Part shown: positions 8,058 to 14,405 of the stretch, piece by piece | Numbering within the stretch: the first letter of the stretch is position 1 | Layout: each line of letters opens with the position of its first letter | Source: Oxalobacteraceae bacterium | Lineage (GTDB): Bacteria > Pseudomonadota > Gammaproteobacteria > Burkholderiales > Burkholderiaceae_D | Length of the DNA stretch: 44,419 nt | Reading direction: 5' to 3' | Assembly: GCA_021151485.1 (NCBI GenBank) | Contig: JAGKXB010000017.1 | Coordinates: 1-44,419 of the forward strand | Position numbers and translations under genes: made by a program | The notes under the pieces: model-generated | The model's input: the letters and a program-made list of their open reading frames with translations, nothing else | Database searches by the model: none | What the model was told of the DNA's origin: nothing

Positions 8058-8759
8058 ATGCAAAACGTCTCATCTTTATCAATGATTCAAAAACCTCGCG
8101 CCATTTTGTTTGACCTCGACGGCACGCTAGTCGACACCGCGCCCGATCTGGCCGCCGCAATCAATTTGGTACGCACCACCCGCGGCTTGGCACCAACTCC
8201 TTACGAATCATTACGCCCCTACGCCTCAGCCGGTGCACGCGGCTTGATTGGCGCCGCTTTTGGTTTGACGCCAGAAGATCCAGAATACGATGCCCTACGC
8301 ACCGCTTTTCTCGACAATTACGCCGCCGCATTGGCCGTCAACAGCCGTTTATTCGATGGCGTGACAGCATTGTTGAATGCTTTACGTGAAAGCAACTTAC
8401 CCTGGGGCATCGTCACCAACAAATCCACCCGCCTCACCCTTCCGCTAGTCCAACAAATCGGCCTACAAGACACCGCCTGCGTCATTTGCGGTGACACCAC
8501 ACCCCACGCCAAACCCCACCCCGAACCCTTGCTGGAAGCAGCCCGCCGACTAGGACTCACACCACAAGAATGCTGGTACGTAGGCGACGACCTGCGCGAT
8601 ATCCAAGCCGGCCACGCCGCTGGCATGTTGACCGTCGCCGCCACCTGGGGATATGGCGGCGCAATTGATTTCAGTACGTGGGGAGCGGATTTTTTGGCTG
8701 ATACGCCGTTGCAGGTATTGGAATACCTGCAAAACCCAAAACCAAGCAATCAGATATAA
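8058..8759 (+). CDS. gph: Phosphoglycolate phosphatase-like HAD hydrolase
   Basis: This is a HAD-superfamily protein of 233 residues. Motif I is FDLDGTLVDT (nucleophile and acid Asp). Motif II is GIVTNKS. The Lys of AKPHPEPLLEA is motif III and VGDDLRDIQAG is motif IV. The cap region type and length fit Gph, which removes phosphate from 2-phosphoglycolate formed during DNA repair or oxygenation; related phosphatases cannot be fully excluded. An internal ATG at 8082 would give MIQKPRAILFDLDG, a more usual Gph start. The last codons overlap the ssrA promoter: the stop TAA is part of a perfect TATAAT at 8755-8760. Confidence 0.85.
   Translation: MQNVSSLSMIQKPRAILFDLDGTLVDTAPDLAAAINLVRTTRGLAPTPYESLRPYASAGARGLIGAAFGLTPEDPEYDALRTAFLDNYAAALAVNSRLFDGVTALLNALRESNLPWGIVTNKSTRLTLPLVQQIGLQDTACVICGDTTPHAKPHPEPLLEAARRLGLTPQECWYVGDDLRDIQAGHAAGMLTVAATWGYGGAIDFSTWGADFLADTPLQVLEYLQNPKPSNQI
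8709..8732. promoter_or_regulatory. Perfect palindrome upstream of ssrA
   Basis: TTGCAGGTATT (8709-8719), GG, then AATACCTGCAA (8722-8732) form perfect 11-bp arms inside the end of gph, 22 bp before the TATAAT of ssrA. It could be an operator covering the -35 region or an RNA hairpin at the end of the gph message. The role is inferred; the symmetry is exact. Confidence 0.5.
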
Positions 8760-8760
8760 T
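8755..8760 (+). promoter_or_regulatory. -10 element of the ssrA promoter
   Basis: There is a perfect TATAAT hexamer 12 bases before the mature tmRNA 5' end at 8773. It overlaps the gph stop codon. No good -35 hexamer is seen at the usual 16-18 bp distance. Confidence 0.6.
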
Positions 8761-8772
8761 AGAAAATCATCC

Positions 8773-9132
8773 GGGGGCGACTTGGCTTCGACAGGGGTTG
8801 CAAAGCGGACTAGGGCATACCGAGGGCTGGTCACCTCGTAAATACATCCAGAAAAAATTAAACGCAAACGATTCCGTTTACGCTAAAGCTGCTTAAACCC
8901 AGCTTTCTCTACACTACCTCTTCCCTGGGGTAGGCTGGCAACAGCAGTAGAGTCATTCACAGGGAATCGCTTTAAGTTGGGTCACTTAACTTAAATCTAA
9001 ACAATAGGTGACTCGCCTTACCACAGCGTGTGCGTCCGCGTTGGTCGGGTTAAATTAAATGGCAGCACTAAGTATGTAGAACTATCTGTAGAGTACTTTT
9101 GGACGCGGGTTCAATTCCCGCCGCCTCCACCA
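8773..9132 (+). ncRNA. ssrA: tmRNA (one-piece)
   Basis: The 360-nt RNA rescues stalled ribosomes together with SmpB. The tRNA-like ends are clear: 5' GGGGGCG (8773-8779) pairs with 3' CGCCTCC (9122-9128), followed by A and CCA (9129-9132). The T arm is GCGGG-TTCAATT-CCCGC (9105-9121). The reading frame starts at GCA 8864 and reads ANDSVYAKAA, then TAA at 8894-8896. Length and order are those of ordinary one-piece tmRNAs. The penultimate part of the tag is unusual: Lys replaces the Leu of the common ALAA ending. Confidence 0.96.
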
Positions 9133-9139
9133 AAACACC

Positions 9140-9172
9140 AAGGCCAACCTTTATCGGTTGGCCTTATTTTTT
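9140..9172 (+). terminator. ssrA intrinsic terminator
   Basis: AAGGCCAACC (9140-9149), loop TTTATC, then GGTTGGCCTT (9156-9165), followed by ATTTTTT. A 10-bp perfect stem and T run lie 8 bases after the mature tmRNA end. Confidence 0.9.
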
Positions 9173-9256
9173 GCCAAATTAGATGCAAACAAGTGTCGAT
9201 CCTGATTGGGAAATATCACTTACGCAAAGTCCTGCCATAGCCCGTATCTGTGGGGT

Positions 9257-10330
9257 TCATTCATCGGCCTCCTTCTTCTCGTTAAGCAACGTGCCACACG
9301 CCGTGCGTTCACGGGCCAGCTCCACAGCGCGGTGCAGCTGCGCCTGTAATACTTCCATGTCCGGGATATGTGCCAGATATTCTGCGACGCGAATGTTGGA
9401 CGCCTCCATATCCATCAGTTTCACCTGTTCAGCATCCTTGGTTGCGCACAAAATCAGGCCGATCGGGGGCTCCTCGCCGGCGGCGCGGTCATGTTGCGCT
9501 AGCCAGCGCAAATACAGTTCCATCTGACCCTTGTGCGCGGGTTGGAATTTCTCCAACTTCAGTTCTACCGCCACTAGCCGCTTGAGGTAACGGTGATAAA
9601 ACAGCAAATCAAGGTAGAAATCGTCAGCGCCTACGCTAATGCGTTTCTGCCTCGCCACGAAGGTAAAACCCACGCCCAGCTCCAGCAAGAAGCGCTCCAT
9701 TTCGCGCAGGATGGCATCTTCCAAATCACGCTCGCTGTAATCCTGCGGCAAACCCAGAAAGTCCAACATGTAGGGATCACGGAACACCAAATCAGGTGTC
9801 ATCTGTCCACCATCGCGCAGGTGGCTGATTTCTGCTTTCACCACCGACTCAGGTTGCTTGGATATCGCTGTGCGCAAGTACAACTGGCTAGCGATGCGCT
9901 CACGCAGGGTGCGCACACTCCAGTGCTCCACACGACACAGCTCGGCGTAGTACTCGCGCTCTAGTGGCTGTTTGAGCGGCAGAATTTCGATAAAGTGGCT
10001 CCAGCTCAATTGTTGTGCCAGCGTCGCGACAATGACCTCGTCCGAGAACGCCTCGGCGAATTGAATCATGCGCGCCAGATTCCTCGCACTGAAGCCTTGC
10101 CCGTAGTCCTGCACCAATTTTGTCGACAGTGTCGGCAAAATTTGCTCACCGTATTCAGCACGTCCATTTTTCAGGACCTCCTTGTGAAGGCGCTGGCCCA
10201 CGTGCCAGTACAACATGGTCAGTGTAGCGTTGGCGGTCTGCGCGACATGCTGACGGGCCGATTCGATCAAGCCACGCAGGTCGATCAGCAATGCGTTGGA
10301 AGTCAAAGCAGGTTCAGTTTTCTTCGCCAT
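9257..10330 (-). CDS. YhcG-family PDDEXK nuclease-domain protein (DUF1016)
   Basis: The protein has 357 residues. The N-terminal half is the DUF1016-N region: LYWHVGQRLHKEVL, then RAEYGEQILPTLSTKL and GFSARNLARMIQFAEAF. The C-terminal half is a PDDEXK nuclease fold: DDFYLDLLFYHRYLKRLVAVELK supplies the acidic residues and the E-x-K, and KGQMELYLRWL the following Gln-containing helix. Family members are single genes or partners of restriction-modification and other defence or mobile loci; biochemical roles are poorly defined. The start has an AGAGGA ribosome binding site. Base composition appears richer in G+C than the flanking genes, and the position downstream of ssrA, a common integration site, suggests transfer. 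No integrase is seen. Confidence 0.85.
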   Translation of the reverse strand: MAKKTEPALTSNALLIDLRGLIESARQHVAQTANATLTMLYWHVGQRLHKEVLKNGRAEYGEQILPTLSTKLVQDYGQGFSARNLARMIQFAEAFSDEVIVATLAQQLSWSHFIEILPLKQPLEREYYAELCRVEHWSVRTLRERIASQLYLRTAISKQPESVVKAEISHLRDGGQMTPDLVFRDPYMLDFLGLPQDYSERDLEDAILREMERFLLELGVGFTFVARQKRISVGADDFYLDLLFYHRYLKRLVAVELKLEKFQPAHKGQMELYLRWLAQHDRAAGEEPPIGLILCATKDAEQVKLMDMEASNIRVAEYLAHIPDMEVLQAQLHRAVELARERTACGTLLNEKKEADE

Positions 10331-10406
10331 CGTTATCCTCTTCTTCAGACAATTTGATCAGCTTGTTGTGGTTTTTTGAGCTACTCGAACTTGGTAGATC
10401 AGACAT
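10314..10406 (-). CDS. Possible 30-residue upstream reading frame
   Basis: A short ATG-started frame begins MSDLPSSSSSKNH and ends SEEEDNDGEEN. It overlaps the start of the YhcG-type gene by 17 bases, so it could couple translation. It has no convincing ribosome binding site and no recognised relative. It may be a leader peptide, the tail of a lost gene, or chance. Confidence 0.2.
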   Translation of the reverse strand: MSDLPSSSSSKNHNKLIKLSEEEDNDGEEN

Positions 10407-10614
10407 TATGAGCCACTGTTTGTGGCTGAGCAAACACTCGAAGTGAGCAAAAAGACTAATCAAGACCAGTACGTTACGATCTGTGCCAGCGGACGAATCA
10501 AGCAGTTTCTTTTTCGATTTGGTAGGGAAGGAAACCGCTCCGATTCAGATAGTGGAAAGTGTAATCAAATCAGCGGCCGTGACGCCTCGCGGAATGCCTG
10601 ATAAAATGCGCGCC

Positions 10615-10777
10615 GTCATTGGGGAGTAGCCGCTCTTCGACCCCGAAGAGGCTTACGTCAACATACTTGACCATCAGGTCATGGCGTAAGCGGTTCCCGA
10701 GCTTGGCAAGACCTTTGACCACAATGCCTCCGTACATGGCCGGGGAAGCGTCGTGGTCAATCGTATATAGACCGGCC
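10615..10777 (+). ncRNA. yybP-ykoY manganese riboswitch
   Basis: The region contains the conserved L1 signature GGGGAGTAGC (10621-10630), CAACATACTTGACC, and the L3 signature GGCAAGACC (10705-10713). Both conserved loops dock to bind Mn2+ in this family. CTTTGACCAC (10712-10721) can pair with GTGGTCAA (10753-10760). GGCCGG (10738-10743) can pair with CCGGCC (10772-10777) next to the weak GGGAA ribosome binding site of the exporter gene, giving a plausible means of translational control. The gene starting at 10789 encodes a TMEM165/GDT1 protein, a known client. Exact boundaries are approximate. Confidence 0.88.
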
Positions 10778-10788
10778 TGGGAATTTTT

Positions 10789-11367
10789 ATGGAATCACTC
10801 TTCGTCTCAACTGGGGTCGTCGCACTTGCTGAAATTGGCGACAAAACTCAACTCCTCGCCTTCATCCTTGCTGCACGGTTCAAAAAGCCAGTGCCAATCA
10901 TTCTGGGCATCTTGGCGGCGACCATCATCAATCACGGCCTAGCAGGTGCCTTGGGTGCCTGGATAACATCTGCGGTCAGCCCTGAAATCTTGCGCTGGGT
11001 GCTGGGTCTCTCTTTTCTTGGTATGGCCATCTGGACAATGATCCCTGACAAGATTGAGGAAGAGGAAACACAGATCGCCAAGAGATTTGGCGTCTTCGGT
11101 GCAACGCTGATCACTTTCTTCCTCGCTGAAATGGGCGACAAGACGCAGATCGCCACAGTCGCGATGGCGGCTCACTATGCAGCACCGCTGATGGTGGTCA
11201 TTGGCACCACGCTGGGAATGTTGATTGCTGACGTGCCTGCTGTCTTTGTCGGAGGTAGGCTCGCGTCAAAAATCCCGATGAAGCTGGTGCATTCGGTTGC
11301 AGCTGGAATTTTCGCGTTGCTAGGTACAGCTACGTTGCTAGGTGCTGGGTCAGGTTTCGGGTTCTAG
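10789..11367 (+). CDS. mneA: TMEM165/GDT1-family manganese exporter
   Basis: The protein is an inner-membrane protein of 192 residues with two homologous halves. Each half carries the family signature E-x-G-D-K-T: AEIGDKTQ at residues 14-21 and AEMGDKTQ at residues 113-120. About six hydrophobic helices are visible. Family members export Mn2+ (MneA in Vibrio; GDT1/TMEM165 in eukaryotes move Mn2+/Ca2+ with H+). The manganese riboswitch directly upstream supports Mn2+ efflux as its role. Length is usual. Confidence 0.88.
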   Translation: MESLFVSTGVVALAEIGDKTQLLAFILAARFKKPVPIILGILAATIINHGLAGALGAWITSAVSPEILRWVLGLSFLGMAIWTMIPDKIEEEETQIAKRFGVFGATLITFFLAEMGDKTQIATVAMAAHYAAPLMVVIGTTLGMLIADVPAVFVGGRLASKIPMKLVHSVAAGIFALLGTATLLGAGSGFGF

Positions 11368-11759
11368 TGTTTTCTTTAGTGATAGGATTTCAATAAGTAG
11401 AGCATTGTTTGCGTAGTATTGGCATGTACTAGCTCGGGTCTGAGCTAGTACAATTTAGTGTGTACAGAACATAATGCAAAATCAACCAATTCCTTGCGAA
11501 TTTCAATGCTTTTGATTCATTGGTTAATCTAGCTATCCGAATAACCAAAGCGCTTATAGTCCAGCATGGCTTGTTCTATTGAAAGCTCGGGGTCGGTCAG
11601 TGCAGCACTTCATCCTAAAATATTCGAATATGTATCGACTCACGTCACTGAAGTTTTGTGTCCGTTTGCATAAGCCTTTTCCTTAAAAAAATAGCAAATC
11701 GCGATGATATGCGTGTTGCTAATGTCATTTCTGTCGTCAGGCAATCCAAGTCGATTATT
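11368..11759. other. Intergenic stretch without a recognisable gene
   Basis: There are 392 bp between the Mn exporter and the end of the exported-protein gene. It holds one perfect hairpin (see the 11427 entry). Otherwise it is low-complexity AT-rich sequence with no reading frame of coding character and no RNA gene that I recognise. Confidence 0.6.
11427..11454. terminator. Perfect 11-bp hairpin, possible terminator
   Basis: TGTACTAGCTC (11427-11437), loop GGGTCT, then GAGCTAGTACA (11444-11454). It lies 60 bp after the Mn exporter stop. The stem is strong but no proper T tract follows (ATTTAGTG), so it may stabilise the message or be a protein-binding site instead of a classical terminator. 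Confidence 0.45.
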
Positions 11760-12890
11760 TTAAAACTGTGTCACCATCCTGACACTCACCCCTACGCTAG
11801 GTGGGGCATCAGCATCGTGATTGGGTTGGCGGCGATAAATACTGGCTGCGGTGAATGTGGAGGATTTTCCTACATAGGCAGAATACGATAATTCCATGTT
11901 CATTTCTGTGCCAGTTTGGCTTAAATTGACGCGTGAGATTTGTCCATCAGCGCCCACACTGTTGTAAACCCCCATCGAGCCGGAAAGAATTTTCACTGGC
12001 ATCGCGAGTACAACCCCTACTTTGTCACCAACTTGCAAAAAATTCCTGGCTGACAAGCCCAACGACCATGTGAATAATTTTGCGCTTGAGACATCTTTTA
12101 TTGCGGGAACAGCAGGAGTACCTGAAATAACATGCCTGTTATTACTCAAACTCACATCATTGTCGATTGATTTGGTATAAGCCAACGATGCTTGTCCAAA
12201 AAATGATACCCAGGATGATGGTGCATATGATGCGGCAAAAGAAAAAAATCTTGCACTTGGATTAAGATTTAGAAGAGACGGATTAGAAGAGCAACAACCG
12301 ACAACGGCACCATATTCCCGCACGGCACCTAGCGTTGCGGCAAGCACAATATGTTCATTATTCATTTTCTTTTCCAGCTCAACGGCAGCTATTTTTCGCT
12401 CTGTATTAAACTCTGACAATTTGACATACGGCGCAGAAAATGAAGATAACTGATTTGACATGACCGCCTCTTCATTGCTCACACCCGCACTAACTTTGAG
12501 ATCATCAAATTCTTTTGTCAGTTGGACATGCGTTCTATCTCTTCTTATCAAACTCAATTGAGATGTATTAAAAAGATTAGAAAAATTGGAGTAATCACTG
12601 CCCACAGACACCCAAGGAACTGGCGTGGCTCTGGATATGCTTGCGGATAAATGGGTAGATTTAAATTGTGCCGTCTTTTTTTCTATTAAATAATCCTGAA
12701 AGCTCAAATTCGGTTGAAAAGTCACACTATCGTCGTGATGTAATTTGATATTTGACACATATGCTTTTGTGGAAGAGAGATCCGATACACTTAATACATC
12801 ATTCGAAAAACGATCATTCCCCGCTTTTGCAAGACTAACAAAAGATAAATTCCACAATATGAAAATGAGAGAAGCCGTTGCTACCCTCAT
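11760..12890 (-). CDS. Exported protein of unknown function, likely outer-membrane beta-barrel
   Basis: When started at the ATG at 12890, the 376-residue protein opens with a clean Sec signal peptide, MRVATASLIFILWNLSFVSLAKAG. A start 48 bases further upstream is also open but would put 16 residues ahead of it. The mature part has alternating polar/hydrophobic strands with many aromatic residues. It ends in SVGVSVRMVTQF: a terminal Phe preceded by alternating hydrophobics, as expected of BAM-inserted barrels. The C-terminal part (GVYNSVGADGQISRVNL..., then YRRQPNHDADAPPSVGVSVRM) resembles the C-terminal region of some S8-type serine protease autotransporter-like proteins, but no protease domain is encoded here. 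Two adjacent Cys occur mid-protein (GCCSSN). Function unrecognised. Confidence 0.6.
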   Translation of the reverse strand: MRVATASLIFILWNLSFVSLAKAGNDRFSNDVLSVSDLSSTKAYVSNIKLHHDDSVTFQPNLSFQDYLIEKKTAQFKSTHLSASISRATPVPWVSVGSDYSNFSNLFNTSQLSLIRRDRTHVQLTKEFDDLKVSAGVSNEEAVMSNQLSSFSAPYVKLSEFNTERKIAAVELEKKMNNEHIVLAATLGAVREYGAVVGCCSSNPSLLNLNPSARFFSFAASYAPSSWVSFFGQASLAYTKSIDNDVSLSNNRHVISGTPAVPAIKDVSSAKLFTWSLGLSARNFLQVGDKVGVVLAMPVKILSGSMGVYNSVGADGQISRVNLSQTGTEMNMELSYSAYVGKSSTFTAASIYRRQPNHDADAPPSVGVSVRMVTQF

Positions 12891-12986
12891 GTTGTTCACT
12901 TTTATAAGATTTATAAGATGCATGCGTGTCATGATCACAACCCATTATTTAGTGCCGATTACTCAATGACTTCACGACCGAATAAT

Positions 12987-13015
12987 TATTAAATTATTAA
13001 TCTAATAATTTAATA
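12987..13015. repeat. AT-rich perfect inverted repeat
   Basis: Thirteen-base arms, TTATTAAATTATTA... (12987-12999) and its reverse complement (13003-13015), flank ATC. It lies between the divergent exported-protein and flavoprotein genes, where an operator or a DNA-bending site could act. Confidence 0.5.
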
Positions 13016-13137
13016 CTAGAACATCTTTTTTATATTTCAATCACATTGTTGAAATAAATCGTTGTTTCTTATTTTTCGCAATAAACATGATGTTCATAAA
13101 AAATGATGCGCAATTAGCAATCAACAACTAGCATTTC

Positions 13138-14400
13138 ATGACAACTCAATCAAAAAATAAACACCAAACCATTGCCATCATTGGTGGTGGTCCTGCCGGA
13201 CTGATGGCCGCCGAGATACTGTCCCAAAATGGGAAAAATGATCCAATCCAGATTGACCTATTCGACGCCATGCCATCTGTCGGACGTAAGTTTTTACTGG
13301 CTGGAAAAGGTGGCATGAATATTACCCATGCCGAGACGATGGAGACTTTTTTGACACGTTACGGCACACGCCAAACACAGATTGCACCATTGCTGAATGC
13401 GTTTGGGCCAGAGGATTTGCGCGCTTGGGTGCATGGCTTGGGCATCCACACCTTTGTCGGCAGTTCGGGCCGCGTCTTTCCAACTGACATGAAAGCAGCA
13501 CCACTGCTGCGCGCCTGGCTGCATCGTTTAAAAACCAACGGCGTGCGCTTCCATATGCGGCAACGTTGGTTGGGATGGGGTAACGAGAGCGACGATGGCA
13601 AGACCTTACGTTTTGCTCATACCGATGGTGAACAACTCGTCAAAGCCGATGCCGTCGTACTTGCACTAGGTGGTGGCAGCTGGGCCAGATTGGGTTCAGA
13701 TGGAGCTTGGGTACCGCTTTTGACCGCACGCAAAATTGACGTTGCACCACTACAAGCAGCCAACTGCGGATTCGACACACAATGGAGCGAGCACTTCAGC
13801 AGCCGCTACGCCGGCCATCCTTTGAGTCCGGTTACGGTCACCGTACCTGATAGTCATAGTAAAAAAGGACAATTCGTCATCACTGAAAACGGTGTGGAAG
13901 GTAGTTTGATTTACGCCCTTTCCAGCCACATCCGTGATCGTATTTCTGCCCACGGCCATGCCACTGTCTTACTGGATTTAGCGCCAGATTGGACGTTAGA
14001 ACGCCTCAGCCAAGAAATCGCCCGGCCACGTGGCGCGCGCTCTATGGCGAGTCATTTGCAAAGCCGGGTCAATATCACCGGAGTAAAAGCTGGTTTATTA
14101 CGTGAGTTGGTAAGCAAGGAGGATTTTGCTGTGCCAACTATTTTAGCTACTCGGATCAAAGCGTTAGAACTCAACCTCACCGCACCGCGTCCCATTGACG
14201 AGGCCATCAGCAGCGCAGGTGGTGTGCGTTTTGAAGCACTTAATCAAGACTTGATGCTGCAAACGATGCCCGGAGTATTTTGTGCGGGTGAAATGCTCGA
14301 TTGGGAAGCGCCAACAGGTGGGTATTTGTTGAGTGCGTGTTTTGCTAGCGGACGAGTTGCAGGGTTAGGAGTGTTGAATTGGTTGCGAGAACGAGGCTAA
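13138..14400 (+). CDS. HI0933/BaiN-like NAD(P)/FAD-dependent oxidoreductase (TIGR03862-like)
   Basis: The flavoprotein has 420 residues. FAD-binding IAIIGGGPAGLMAAEIL lies near the N-terminus, followed by VGRKFLLAGKGGMNITHAE, typical of the HI0933 family. VVLALGGGSWARLGSDG comes mid-protein, and PGVFCAGEMLDWEAPTGGYLLSACFASGRVAG closes the FAD site at the C-terminus. The precise reaction of these proteins is not established; relatives include flavin-dependent reductases of unsaturated bonds. The gene converges on the RND transporter with only 5 bp between stops. Confidence 0.85.
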   Translation: MTTQSKNKHQTIAIIGGGPAGLMAAEILSQNGKNDPIQIDLFDAMPSVGRKFLLAGKGGMNITHAETMETFLTRYGTRQTQIAPLLNAFGPEDLRAWVHGLGIHTFVGSSGRVFPTDMKAAPLLRAWLHRLKTNGVRFHMRQRWLGWGNESDDGKTLRFAHTDGEQLVKADAVVLALGGGSWARLGSDGAWVPLLTARKIDVAPLQAANCGFDTQWSEHFSSRYAGHPLSPVTVTVPDSHSKKGQFVITENGVEGSLIYALSSHIRDRISAHGHATVLLDLAPDWTLERLSQEIARPRGARSMASHLQSRVNITGVKAGLLRELVSKEDFAVPTILATRIKALELNLTAPRPIDEAISSAGGVRFEALNQDLMLQTMPGVFCAGEMLDWEAPTGGYLLSACFASGRVAGLGVLNWLRERG

Positions 14401-14405
14401 TACCC

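Noticed and set aside
9105..9132. Duplicate of the tmRNA 3' end as an attachment site
   Set aside because: I looked for a second copy of the T-arm/acceptor sequence between 9133 and 13137 and saw none.
8773..9132. Two-piece (permuted) tmRNA, known in some betaproteobacteria
   Set aside because: The tRNA-like ends are at the two ends of a single 360-nt gene and the tag frame lies between them in the usual order.
10619..10942. 107-codon frame over the start of the Mn exporter
   Set aside because: It covers the riboswitch and the first part of the exporter gene in another frame; the RNA motifs and the GDT1 protein explain the sequence.
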